Assembly (NCBI GenBank): GCA_036398215.1
Contig: DASWHK010000010.1
Location: 1-31,264 of the forward strand
DNA length: 31,264 bases
DNA from: DASWHK01 sp036398215
Lineage (GTDB): Bacteria; Acidobacteriota; UBA890
Reading direction: 5' to 3'
Below, piece by piece: positions 1 to 7,665 of this stretch (within the stretch, counting starts at the first letter, position 1; each line of letters starts with the position of its first letter). The notes below the pieces were generated by a model. That model was not told the origin of the DNA. It was given only the letters and a program-made list of their open reading frames with translations, and ran no database searches. A program made the translations under genes and the position numbers.

Positions 1-352
1 GGTGGCGCAGCAGCCTCGGCGAGCCAGGGCGCCGTTCGATACCCTTTGAGAAGGCCGCGATCGCCTCGTGGATCTTCCACAGATAGCCCAGCCGCCGCCC
101 GTGCCAGATGCACGCGTTCTCGTCGTCCGGCGCCGCCGCCAGCGCGCGGCGGGCGCGCGCGAGGTTCTCAACCAGGTCGGGATGCTCGCCCTCGGACAGG
201 GCGTACAACGGCCGTCCGAGCAGCGACACGGTTTCTGGCGTGGGCGCCCGCGGCGAACGGGGCGCGGAGGCGCAGCCGCCCGCGACGAGCAGCGCCGCCG
301 ACAGCGCGGTGGGAATGGGGCCCCATAGGGCGTTTGCTCGGCGTCTCGTCAC
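1..352 (-). CDS. TPR-containing lipoprotein, 3' end outside the window
   Basis: An open frame starts at a GTG (352-350), with GGAG six bases upstream, and runs off the left edge, so only about 117 residues are visible. The N-terminus has a basic start, a short hydrophobic stretch and a lipobox-like VAGGC with the cysteine at about residue 27, so it should be a lipid-anchored periplasmic or outer-membrane protein. After a Pro/Ala-rich linker comes a helical region with an ENACIWHGRR...HEAIAAFSKGIERRPGSPR pattern, typical of a tetratricopeptide repeat. It lies downstream of the pilus locus on the same strand, but the 163-base gap with repeats argues for its own transcription. The function is unknown. 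The short visible hydrophobic stretch and partial sequence limit confidence. Confidence 0.65.
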   Translation of the reverse strand, partial: MTRRRANALWGPIPTALSAALLVAGGCASAPRSPRAPTPETVSLLGRPLYALSEGEHPDLVENLARARRALAAAPDDENACIWHGRRLGYLWKIHEAIAAFSKGIERRPGSPRLLRH

Positions 353-369
353 CGTTTGCTCCGTTGGTG

Positions 370-500
370 GACCGCAGGCGTCCTCGCCTGCCTTTTGGCA
401 GGGTCCAACCTGCTCGTGGGGCAGGTCCCAACCTGCCACGATCCGAGGCGGAGACCGGCGCTGCTCCGGCCGGTCGCTCCCTTACGGTCGCGGCTCGGAT
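370..500. repeat. cluster of three palindromic intergenic repeats
   Basis: The gap between the lipoprotein and the next gene holds three separate inverted repeats. They are GCAGGCG (374-380) with CGCCTGC (385-391); GGCAGGT (420-426) with ACCTGCC (431-437); and ATCCGAG (441-447) with CTCGGAT (494-500), the last enclosing an inner GACCGG/CCGGTC stem. The last element contains the word CGCTCCCTTACGGTCGCG, whose antisense translation reads RDRKGA. That peptide is a common artefact of a dispersed non-coding repeat in Acidobacteria, Planctomycetes and Verrucomicrobia (from memory). No gene is supported here. Confidence 0.6.
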
Positions 501-515
501 GCGCTTGGCGCCGCG

Positions 516-1871
516 TCACGTCAATACGCGCCGGATGGCGGTTTCGATCTGCCCCGGCTCGCGCTCGCGCAGCTCGTAGCGCACGCGCAGCGCGGGCTTG
601 TTGATCTTCAGCGTGCGGGCCAGATCGATGGGCGTGCCGACCAGCACCAGGTCGCAATCGACGGCGTCGATCGTCCGCTCCAGCTCTCGCATCTGCGCCT
701 CGCCATAGCCCATCGCCGGCAGCACTTCGCGGCAGTGCGGGTATTTCTCGAAGGTCGCTCGGATCGACCCCGCCGCGTGCGGGCGCGGATCGGCGATCAA
801 GGCGGCGCCATGCCGGCGGGCGGCGACGTGCGCCGCGCCGTAGGGCATCTCGCCGTGCGTCACCGTCGGGCCGTCCTCGACGCACAGCACGCGCTGGCCG
901 CGGATCGCATTCTCTGCGGCGGCGCCGCCGGCATCCTCGATCGTCAGCGGAGAATCGCACTCGACGATGAGGGCGCCGGGATTGGCCATGGCGATGTTAC
1001 GGCGCACGGTCTCGACGTCCGCCGGGTCGGCGGTGTCCATTTTGTTGAGCACGACCAGGTTCGCCATGCGCAGGTTGGTCTCGCCGGGATGATAGCGCAG
1101 CTCGTGTCCTGGGCGGTGCGGGTCGGCGACGCACAGAAACAGGTCGGGCCGGTAGAACGGCATGTCGTTGTTGCCGCCGTCCCAGAGGATGACCTCGGCT
1201 TCCTGCTCGGCGGCGGCGAGAATCCTGGCGTAGTCGATGCCGGCGAAGACGAGATTGCCGGCCTGGATGTGCGGCTCGTACTCCTCGCGCTCCTCGATCG
1301 TGCAGTCGTGCTTGTCGAGGTCCTCGAGGGTGGCGAACCGCTGCACCTTCTGGGCGACGAGGTCGCCGTAGGGCATGGGGTGGCGAATCACAACCAGGCG
1401 CTGGTCCATCGACTTGAGGATCTTCACCACCCGGCGGGTGGTCTGGCTCTTGCCGGAGCCGGTACGCACGGCGCACACCGAGACCACCGGCTTGCTCGAC
1501 GCCACCATCGTGCTGTCGGCGCCCATCAACCGGAAGTCGGCGCCGGCGGCGTTCACCCGCGAGCCTATGTGCATCAGGTACACGTGCGAGACGTCGCTGT
1601 AGGCGAACACGACCTGCTGGACGCGCCGCTCCTGAATCAGCTCTTCGAGGTCCTCTTCCGGGTGGATCTCGATCCCGTCGGGGTACAGGTCGCCGGCCAG
1701 CTCCGCCGGGTAGCGCCGGTCGTCGATGTTGGGGATCTGCGCGGCGGTGAAGGCGACGACCTCGTAGGTGTCGTTGCCGCGGAAGTAGACGTTGAAGTTG
1801 TGAAAGTCGCGGCCGGCCGCGCCCATGATGAGGACGCGGATCCGGCCGTTGCTTGCTGCAGGGCTGGGCAT
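516..1871 (-). CDS. cyclic 2,3-diphosphoglycerate synthetase-family P-loop protein
   Basis: The 451-residue product has the length and layout of the cyclic 2,3-diphosphoglycerate synthetase family. It has an N-terminal Rossmann-like segment (RVLIMGAAGRDFHNFN, about residues 12-27), a P-loop variant in AVRTGSGKSQTTRRV near residue 145, and an NKMD guanine-specificity-like motif near residue 285. The archaeal founder makes cyclic 2,3-DPG from 2,3-DPG with ATP; bacterial homologues are usually annotated as GTPases and their substrate is unproven. It is cytosolic, with no signal peptide. It lies 124 bases downstream of the PilX-like gene on the same strand, with a candidate promoter of its own. 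The family call is firm; the reaction here is not. Confidence 0.8.
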   Translation of the reverse strand: MPSPAASNGRIRVLIMGAAGRDFHNFNVYFRGNDTYEVVAFTAAQIPNIDDRRYPAELAGDLYPDGIEIHPEEDLEELIQERRVQQVVFAYSDVSHVYLMHIGSRVNAAGADFRLMGADSTMVASSKPVVSVCAVRTGSGKSQTTRRVVKILKSMDQRLVVIRHPMPYGDLVAQKVQRFATLEDLDKHDCTIEEREEYEPHIQAGNLVFAGIDYARILAAAEQEAEVILWDGGNNDMPFYRPDLFLCVADPHRPGHELRYHPGETNLRMANLVVLNKMDTADPADVETVRRNIAMANPGALIVECDSPLTIEDAGGAAAENAIRGQRVLCVEDGPTVTHGEMPYGAAHVAARRHGAALIADPRPHAAGSIRATFEKYPHCREVLPAMGYGEAQMRELERTIDAVDCDLVLVGTPIDLARTLKINKPALRVRYELREREPGQIETAIRRVLT

Positions 1872-1933
1872 GAAAGTACCGATCGAAATGGAAGCGAGAA
1901 GGAGGAGGCGCCGGCTCGGCGCCTGTCGCCCCC

Positions 1934-1963
1934 ATTATGCAACGCGTGCATAGCGGCGTCGAA
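1934..1963 (-). promoter_or_regulatory. candidate sigma-70 promoter for the cDPGS-family gene
   Basis: On the minus strand TTCGAC (1958-1963) is followed after 18 bases by CATAAT (1934-1939), preceded by TG in an extended -10 arrangement. It lies about 60 bases upstream of the ATG at 1871. A GGCGCC/GGCGCC hairpin sits between the promoter and the start. This is pattern-based only. Confidence 0.4.
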
Positions 1964-1995
1964 CCGGCGGGCACGGCGCCGCCGCCGTCCCCCGG

Positions 1996-2523
1996 TCAAT
2001 AGAGCCGCAAAACGCCGCCGTCGTCGCGGCGCGCGTAGCGCGCCTCTCGGCGGTGGTAGCCGCGGCCGCACCAGCCCTCGGCGAGAACGTCGAAGAGCGT
2101 CGCCTCGATGCCGTCGGCCGCCAGCCGCTGGGGCCCGAACGGCCCCGGAACCAGCGACAGCCGGGCGCGGAAGCCGCAGCCGGACGGCCCGGCGGAGGCG
2201 CCGGACGGCCCGGAAACCCCCGGCGGGGGCGGCGGCGGCGCCGCCTCCCAGACCGTGGTCTCGCCGGCCCCCGGCAGGCCGAGGCGGCCGCGGGCCACCT
2301 CTTCGCCGACCCGATCGAGCGCCGACTCGGCGAGTAGCCGCGCCTGCGCACCACTCCCCTGCAGGGCGGCGATCTCGTAGGCGGCCAGCGAAGCGCTCAG
2401 CAGAGCCAGCGCCAACGTCCCCAGCGCCGCCGTCGCCCCGACCGCCAGCAGCAAGGCGCTGCCCGCCTGCCGCCCGGCGAGCCCGCATGTCCCATCGCCG
2501 TTCGTCGCGGGGGCCATCATCAT
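1996..2523 (-). CDS. PilX-like minor pilin / pilus assembly protein
   Basis: The 175-residue product has one hydrophobic segment near the N-terminus (SALLLAVGATAALGTLALAL) followed by a helix with AALQGSGAQARLLAESALDR, as in PilX-type proteins, which keep an N-terminal helix but often lack the strict prepilin Glu5 motif. The start is one of three tandem ATG codons; the first (2523) overlaps the PilW stop as ATGA, indicating translational coupling. The middle region is proline-rich (a run of seven prolines). It closes the minor-pilin group fimT-pilV-pilW-pilX. The family is inferred from position and architecture; sequence conservation is low in this class. Confidence 0.65.
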   Translation of the reverse strand: MMMAPATNGDGTCGLAGRQAGSALLLAVGATAALGTLALALLSASLAAYEIAALQGSGAQARLLAESALDRVGEEVARGRLGLPGAGETTVWEAAPPPPPPGVSGPSGASAGPSGCGFRARLSLVPGPFGPQRLAADGIEATLFDVLAEGWCGRGYHRREARYARRDDGGVLRLY

Positions 2524-3380
2524 CCCTGACAGGGGCCGGCGCGAACCGTGCGCCCGGCGCTGACCGGGCGCTCGCCCGCGGCGGCGGCGCCGGCGCCCAG
2601 CTCGCGGGCTTGGGCCGCAAGCACGGTGGCGCGCACCTCGACGGCGCACACGGACGCCTCTCGCCCCGGCGGGGGGCTGCTCAGCCGCCGATCGGGGGTA
2701 CCATCGCCGTCCTCGTCCACCAGCCAGGCGAGCTCGAGCGCCTCGAGACGGTCGGCCACCGGCTGCCACGAGCCCCCCTCGTCGCGGCGCCGCAGCTGCA
2801 GCCCCTCGTCGAGGGGCAGCAGCGCGTACTCGCGGCTCTCGAGCACCAGCAATGCCCGCGGCGCGCCCCAGGCGTCGAGCATCGCCATTTCGGCCGCGCT
2901 CCAGGCGACGACCAGGCGGGTCGTGCCGGCACCTTCGAACGCCGCCACCGCGGTACCCACGGGAAGCGGCGCCGCAACCGGACGATACGGCAGATCGAGA
3001 CCGACGATGCGGTCGCCGGTCGCGACTCGGGCGGCGCCGATGATCTCATAGGTCGAGGCCGCCACCTGGGCGCTGATCTCGAGCGACGGGCCGGCGCCGC
3101 GCAGCAGCCGCAGGCCGCCGGGAGTCGCCGACAGCGCCGGGATCCGCTCGCCGCCGAGCTGCACGGCGGTGGCCCCCTCCAGGCCGCGTCCCGCCTCTCG
3201 TACATCGCGGGCCAGCGCGGCAACCGCCGCCTCCGAGACGACGCGGGCGGTAAGCACCGACCAGCCCCGGCGGCCGGCGCCGGCGCCGGCAAGCAGCAAC
3301 GAGAAGACGCCGGCGGCCAGCAGGCCGGTGCATGCCGCCGCCACCAGTAGCTCGAGCAACGAGAATCCCTCGGCTCTCAT
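2520..3380 (-). CDS. PilW-like minor pilin
   Basis: The 286-residue product starts MRAEG|FSLLELLVAAACTGLL, a class III prepilin leader with a short basic segment, Gly-Phe cleavage site and Glu at mature position 5, so it is a substrate for PilD. The long C-terminal part, with an acidic DEDGDGTPD stretch near residue 225, matches PilW-type minor pilins, which help prime pilus assembly together with PilV, PilX and FimT. The start was chosen because it directly precedes the prepilin leader. The gene lies 134 bases downstream of pilV and overlaps the PilX-like gene by four bases. Confidence 0.8.
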   Translation of the reverse strand: MRAEGFSLLELLVAAACTGLLAAGVFSLLLAGAGAGRRGWSVLTARVVSEAAVAALARDVREAGRGLEGATAVQLGGERIPALSATPGGLRLLRGAGPSLEISAQVAASTYEIIGAARVATGDRIVGLDLPYRPVAAPLPVGTAVAAFEGAGTTRLVVAWSAAEMAMLDAWGAPRALLVLESREYALLPLDEGLQLRRRDEGGSWQPVADRLEALELAWLVDEDGDGTPDRRLSSPPPGREASVCAVEVRATVLAAQARELGAGAAAAGERPVSAGRTVRAGPCQG

Positions 3381-3514
3381 CGCGGTCCGATCGTGCCGCC
3401 AGCAACCGCGGGGGCTTGGTGCACGTCTGCAGCGAAGCGCCGTTGAGCCCGTGAGCTTGCCCGCCGGTGCGCTGGAAACACGCAGCACGAGGGGCGCGAA
3501 CCTCTCGCGCTCGC

Positions 3515-3952
3515 TCACCGGAGGACCCTCGTGAGGACGATCGTCGTCGGTCGGGATCCGGCGGCGTTCGCGCCGCCGCCCTCGGGGCCGGCCTCCGGCC
3601 AGCAGGTGACCTCGATCCAGACCCACGTGCTGCCGGCGTCCGGCGTCGTGCTGACGCGGCGCCGGCAGGCGGGCCCGGGCTCCTCGGGAAGACCGTCATC
3701 GGCGGTGCCGGGCAGCCCGTCGGCCCCCGGCGCCCCGACAACCCTCCATCCGGAGGGATAGACGACGCGGTCGCTGGCAGTGTCGGCTACGGTCGCCGCG
3801 GCAGCCGTTGCGCGACGGGCCAGATCCGCAGCCCGCGCATACTCGATGGATGCCCCAAGCGCCTCCGCGATCACCAGCGTGGAAACGGCCAGCAGCCCGA
3901 GGGCAACCAGGACTTCCAGCAACGAGAAGCCTTCCGGCGTTCGATTCCACAT
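3515..3952 (-). CDS. PilV-like minor pilin
   Basis: The 145-residue product begins MWNRTPEG|FSLLEVLVALGLLAVS, a clear type IV prepilin leader with Glu5 and the 'EVLVALGLL' style of PilV/GspI proteins. The C-terminal part contains two cysteines (GPACRRRVS and EVTCWPE) that could form the pilin disulfide. It is expected in the inner membrane before processing by PilD and then at low abundance in the pilus or its tip complex. It follows fimT and precedes pilW on the same strand. Confidence 0.8.
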   Translation of the reverse strand: MWNRTPEGFSLLEVLVALGLLAVSTLVIAEALGASIEYARAADLARRATAAAATVADTASDRVVYPSGWRVVGAPGADGLPGTADDGLPEEPGPACRRRVSTTPDAGSTWVWIEVTCWPEAGPEGGGANAAGSRPTTIVLTRVLR

Positions 3953-4141
3953 TCGCGCCTCCCGCTTCTATGGGACGGCCACGGGCGCGCGTTTTCCGGA
4001 GGCGAAAAGCGATCTCGGCGCGGCGCAACGAATGCGCGGCGGAACCGGTCATTCGGCCGCGGGTGAGGTGCAGCGGGGGCGGAACTCGCGAGGATCGGGA
4101 GCACGCCGCCCCCTTGCGCAAACGGGATCAGGCGAACGCCC
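3953..4141. other. spacer between fimT-like and pilV-like genes
   Basis: This 189-base gap contains no supported gene. It includes GGGACGGCCACGGG at about 3972-3985, close to the word found upstream of the Uma2 genes further right. Confidence 0.4.
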
Positions 4142-4684
4142 TCAGGGACCCTCGAGCACCTGCACGCGGCCGGTCACCTGGTTGATGAGGACGCGGAAGG
4201 CGTCGCCGATCGCGTTGGTGAGCGTGATGGTGTCGTCCTGCGCCAGCCGGTCGTTGACGCTGCCGTCGGGATGGAAGACGGCGAAGTCGGCGTTGCCCTG
4301 CCAGGTCACCTCGACCGGGTCGCCGGCGCCGGTGAAGGTCACGCCCATCGGCATGGTGGTGGGCACCGGGGTCATCTGGGTCGTGAGCCCGTTGACCGGG
4401 TCGCCCTCCCACAAGGTGTAGGTCGAGCTCGCCACGTCGAAAGCTATCGAGAAGCGCCGGTTGCGGCTCACCGCGCGCATCCGCTGCAGCTGCATGTCGG
4501 AGGCCAGGGCTTGCGCCGCCGTGCGCACGCGGTAGCGCTCCAACCAGTCCTGCATCGCCGGCATGCCGATCGTCACCACCAGCCCGAGCAGCACGAGCAC
4601 CACCGCAAGCTCGATGAGCGAGTAGCCGCTCTCGCCGCGGCGGTCATGCGACCTGGGCAAACACGAAACCGTCTTGATGAGCAT
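4142..4684 (-). CDS. FimT/GspH-family pseudopilin
   Basis: The 180-residue product has a 20-residue basic leader ending in RRGESG|YSLIELAVVLVLLGLVV, a class III prepilin cleavage site with Glu5. It then has the GspH/FimT pattern (QALASDMQLQRMRAVSRNRRFSI) and a GspH-like C-terminal beta domain ending NQVTGRVQVLEG. FimT-type minor pilins act in pilus assembly and in some species in DNA uptake. ATG 4684 is used; it lacks a strong ribosome site, and a shorter start inside the leader is possible. It is the first of four consecutive minor-pilin genes. Confidence 0.8.
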   Translation of the reverse strand: MLIKTVSCLPRSHDRRGESGYSLIELAVVLVLLGLVVTIGMPAMQDWLERYRVRTAAQALASDMQLQRMRAVSRNRRFSIAFDVASSTYTLWEGDPVNGLTTQMTPVPTTMPMGVTFTGAGDPVEVTWQGNADFAVFHPDGSVNDRLAQDDTITLTNAIGDAFRVLINQVTGRVQVLEGP

Positions 4685-4767
4685 GGCACCATTGTCGCAA
4701 TCGGGAGGCCGGGAATCCACCTCTTTCTGCGCTCCTTCTGTGTGCTTGTGGCCAGAGATCCACACTT

Positions 4768-5739
4768 TTAGCCACCCAGGCCCATGATGCGCCAGTACCA
4801 GGCCAGGAGCTCGGCGCCGCCCCAATCGACGATCACCGCGGCGAGGGCGAGGAAGGTCCCGAACGGCAGCGCGTAGTCCCATTCGCGCCCCTTGAGCTTC
4901 ATCAGGCTGAGCCCCACGATGCTACCGATAAAGGACCCGATCAGGATCGTCAGCAGCGCCCCCTTCCAGCCCAGAAAAGCGCCGATCATGGCGATCATCT
5001 TGACGTCGCCCATCCCCATGCCCGGCTGCGCCCGCAGCTTCAGGTACAGCCACGCGACACCGTACAGGAGGCCGCCGGCGACCAGCGCCCCGATCAGCGA
5101 GTCGAGCCAGTCGAGCCGCGGGTCGACGAACGACAGCAGCACGCCGACAGCGATGCCCGGAAGGGTGATCGCGTTGGGCAGGATCTTGAAGTCGTAGTCG
5201 ACGAGCGCCAGCACCAGCATTGCGCAGCCGAAGACGATGCTCGACAGGGCGCTCCAGGAGATCCCCCAGCGGTAGACGGCGGCGGCGAACAGAACTCCGG
5301 TGCCGAGCTCCACCAGCGGGTAGCGGACGGAGATCGGCTCGCGGCAGTCGGCGCAACGGCCGCCGAGCATGACCCACGAGGCCAGCGGGATGTTGCGGTA
5401 CCAGGGGATCAGGCTCTTGCATCTGGGGCAGAACGAGCGGGGCTTGGAGACGGCGACGTCCCGCGGCAGCCGGTAGATGACGGCGTTGAGGAACGAGCCG
5501 ATGATCAGGCCGAGCACGGCGGCGAATCCGGCCAGCCAGGCGCGCGGCACCAGCGCGAAGAACTCCGCGAGCGTCATCGGCGGTTGCTGAGCCGCCAGCA
5601 ACGGCGCCATCCACTCAACCGCGGCGAGCTGCGGCTGGGCCGCCAGCAACGGCGCCATCCACTCGAGCGCGGCGAGCTGCGGCTGGGTCGCCAGCAACGG
5701 CACCAACGGCTCGATTGCGGCGAGCTGCGCCGGCGTCAC
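4768..5739 (-). CDS. pilD: type IV prepilin peptidase PilD with N-terminal repeat extension
   Basis: This A24-family aspartyl peptidase cleaves prepilin leaders and methylates the new N-terminal residue. It has the N-terminal GSFLNAVIYRLP signature, a zinc tetracysteine motif (CPRCKS and CADC, about residues 104-130), a first catalytic Asp in LALVDYDFKILPN, the second in GMGDVKM, and about seven membrane segments. The usual family length is about 270 residues. The open frame allows a GTG start at 5739 (323 residues), preceded by AGGGG, which adds about 54 residues made of three 16-residue repeats (PQLAALEWMAPLLAAQ type). A conventional start exists at ATG 5577 (269 residues). Function is firm; the start is not. 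Confidence 0.9.
   Translation of the reverse strand: MTPAQLAAIEPLVPLLATQPQLAALEWMAPLLAAQPQLAAVEWMAPLLAAQQPPMTLAEFFALVPRAWLAGFAAVLGLIIGSFLNAVIYRLPRDVAVSKPRSFCPRCKSLIPWYRNIPLASWVMLGGRCADCREPISVRYPLVELGTGVLFAAAVYRWGISWSALSSIVFGCAMLVLALVDYDFKILPNAITLPGIAVGVLLSFVDPRLDWLDSLIGALVAGGLLYGVAWLYLKLRAQPGMGMGDVKMIAMIGAFLGWKGALLTILIGSFIGSIVGLSLMKLKGREWDYALPFGTFLALAAVIVDWGGAELLAWYWRIMGLGG
5591..5734. repeat. three tandem 48-bp units at the pilD 5' end
   Basis: The units are 5591-5638, 5639-5686 and 5687-5734. The first two are nearly identical and the third has diverged. Each unit is 16 codons in the pilD frame, so copy number can change without breaking the frame. Confidence 0.8.
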
Positions 5740-5785
5740 GAGGCCCCTGGCGCCAGTTGCAAAGGGGCCCCTGGCGGCGGCTTCA

Positions 5786-6889
5786 TCAACGCGAGGTCCG
5801 GGCCTGCTCGGCGCCCGGATCGATCACCTCGCCGGTCGCCGGGTCGTAGCGGAACGGTTGCTCGCGGAGGTTGATCGGGTTGCCCCCGTCGTCGGTCAGG
5901 ACATCGGTGAGATAGCCGGTGCGCACCAGCACCGCCAGCGACTCGGGCCGCCGGCCGTGCTCGGCGAGAAAGCGCTCGATGGCCTCCCCGGCCGCCTCGA
6001 TCACGTGCTGGCTGTAGAGATCGCCGACGTGCTGCTCGGCGATCGCCACCGTCTGCGGATCGCCTTGCGCCTCGGCCTCCATCCGGATGGCGTCCCATTC
6101 CCGCATCGCCGCCAGCAGGTTGCCCTGCTCGGCGATCATGTGGGCCCGCAGCCGCGCCGCCCACGGCGGCGCCCCCGGGATGGCGGCGGCCTGCGAGTAG
6201 TAGCGCTCCGCCTCCTCGTAGTCCTTCAGGTTCAGGTACGAGTACCAGCCGGCCTCCACCGGCAAGCGCCACTCGTGGGGGTTGCGCTCGATGCCGCGGT
6301 CGAGCAGCTCGATGGCCAGTTGCGGGTCCCTCATGTCCTGAGCCATCACCAGCGCCCCGATCACGTAGGCGTCGATGAAGTTCGGATCGAGGTCGGTGAT
6401 CGTGTTGTAGATGTGGCGCAGGTAGCTGCGCCCCTCGGGCGTCCGGTGGTGGCCGTAGTACTGGATGCTCCACAGGTAGATGACGTCCGCCAGGAGCACC
6501 CGGAAGCCGAGGCTGGCGGCCGACAGGTACCTGCCGTTGGGCAGGAACAGCAGCGGGTAGGCCGGCGGCCAGGTCTGACGTATCCGGTCGACACCAAGCT
6601 GGGCGCCGATCCACACCGCGAAGCAGCTCACCACCGTGAGCCAGAGCGCCAGCACCGCCGCGACGCCGCGCTGCGCCGGCCTGGCCCGAAGGTCACCGGC
6701 CATGCCGCGGTTCGCTGGAGGGTGCGCCGAGCCCGTAGACCCTTGGATCCGCCCGGCCGGCCCGGATCCCTCAGGAGTCTTGTCGTCGGCATTCGACGCC
6801 GTGACGCCCCGCTGTTCCACTCGCGCGCCGCCGCGAGGCCCGTCCTCGTGGCTGCCTGATCCGAGCTCCGATCGAGGGTCATTCGACAC
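5786..6889 (-). CDS. membrane-anchored TPR protein of the pilus ABC module
   Basis: The frame ends at 5786; the best start is GTG 6889, with GAGG six bases upstream overlapping the permease stop codon, giving 367 residues. ATG 6703 is an alternative. After a hydrophilic N-terminus there is one membrane helix (VAAVLALWLTVVSCFAVWIG, near residue 75). A soluble part follows with TPR-like motifs (AIELLDRGIERNPHEWRLPVEAG, DYEEAERYYSQAAAIPGAP), as found in proteins placed beside gliding or pilus ABC transporters. Its place next to the ATPase and permease, between pilA and pilD, matches the accessory gene pilG of the Myxococcus pilGHI set, but sequence homology to PilG is not shown. Confidence 0.7.
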   Translation of the reverse strand: MSNDPRSELGSGSHEDGPRGGARVEQRGVTASNADDKTPEGSGPAGRIQGSTGSAHPPANRGMAGDLRARPAQRGVAAVLALWLTVVSCFAVWIGAQLGVDRIRQTWPPAYPLLFLPNGRYLSAASLGFRVLLADVIYLWSIQYYGHHRTPEGRSYLRHIYNTITDLDPNFIDAYVIGALVMAQDMRDPQLAIELLDRGIERNPHEWRLPVEAGWYSYLNLKDYEEAERYYSQAAAIPGAPPWAARLRAHMIAEQGNLLAAMREWDAIRMEAEAQGDPQTVAIAEQHVGDLYSQHVIEAAGEAIERFLAEHGRRPESLAVLVRTGYLTDVLTDDGGNPINLREQPFRYDPATGEVIDPGAEQARTSR

Positions 6890-6897
6890 AGGGCGCC

Positions 6898-7665
6898 TCA
6901 CTTCAGGTCGCGCCGGCGAAAGATGAGCACTGATAGCGCCAGCATCGCGGTCGTGTAGGCGGCGGCGTAGGCAAGGGCCATCAGGTAGTACGCGGGGGCG
7001 ACCGGCATGTCGTGCACGACCTGGGCGCGGATGTTGAAGGTCTCGAGGTCGGGGACGACGTAGTAGATCAGGCCGATCCCGCGGCCGACGGCGTTGGGCA
7101 AGCGGGCGGCCAGCGACGCGAACCCCGTCGACATGTGGCCGATCGCCCAGATGCCGACGGTGAAGATCGCCGCCTCGATCGGCGGCGCGAACGACGAGAA
7201 GACGATCGCCACGGCGGTGATCACCGAAACCTCGAGCACGCTCAGTGCCAGCGCCCCGAGCAGGTGCAGCGGCAGGACGCCGCCCTTCCACCAGACCAGC
7301 CCCAGGTAGAAGACCGACATCAGACCGATGGACACCAGCAGCACCGCCATCAGGCCGAGGTACTTGCCGACGATGAACAGCCAGCGGGGGACCGGCTTGG
7401 CGAGCACGGCGTAGATGGTGCGCTTGTCGACCTCCTTGTGCACCAGGTTGATGCCGACGAAGACCGCGATCAGAGTCGCGAAGAAGGCCTCGGCGGCAAG
7501 GCCGACATCGGTGACGATCTTGAGCTCGCTGCCGACGGTCAGCCACGAGAGAATCGTCGACGACGCCATCAACAGGATCGCGAACACGAAGAAGACCGCC
7601 AGGATGCGGTCGCGCACCGCCTCCTTGAACGTGTTGACGGCGATCGAGTAGGCCGCGTCGATCAT
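6898..7665 (-). CDS. ABC transporter permease (PilI-like)
   Basis: The 255-residue integral membrane protein has about six helices and the ABC-2 type layout: an N-terminal NTFKEAVRDRILAVFFVFA helix, a cytoplasmic HKEVDKRTIYAVLAKPVPRW segment, and a C-terminal ...VLIFRRRDLK tail. Its ATG at 7665 overlaps the stop of the ATPase gene as ATGA, so the two subunits are translationally coupled. In Myxococcus an ABC transporter (PilH/PilI) encoded beside pilA is required for pilus formation; the same role is inferred here from gene order. The transported substrate is unknown. Confidence 0.8.
   Translation of the reverse strand: MIDAAYSIAVNTFKEAVRDRILAVFFVFAILLMASSTILSWLTVGSELKIVTDVGLAAEAFFATLIAVFVGINLVHKEVDKRTIYAVLAKPVPRWLFIVGKYLGLMAVLLVSIGLMSVFYLGLVWWKGGVLPLHLLGALALSVLEVSVITAVAIVFSSFAPPIEAAIFTVGIWAIGHMSTGFASLAARLPNAVGRGIGLIYYVVPDLETFNIRAQVVHDMPVAPAYYLMALAYAAAYTTAMLALSVLIFRRRDLK

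Noticed and set aside
108..3350. A 1080-codon open frame on the plus strand
   Set aside because: It is antisense to the cDPGS-family gene and the PilW/PilX genes, all of which have recognisable domains; high GC keeps antisense frames open. Its product is Arg/Gly/Ala-rich without domains.
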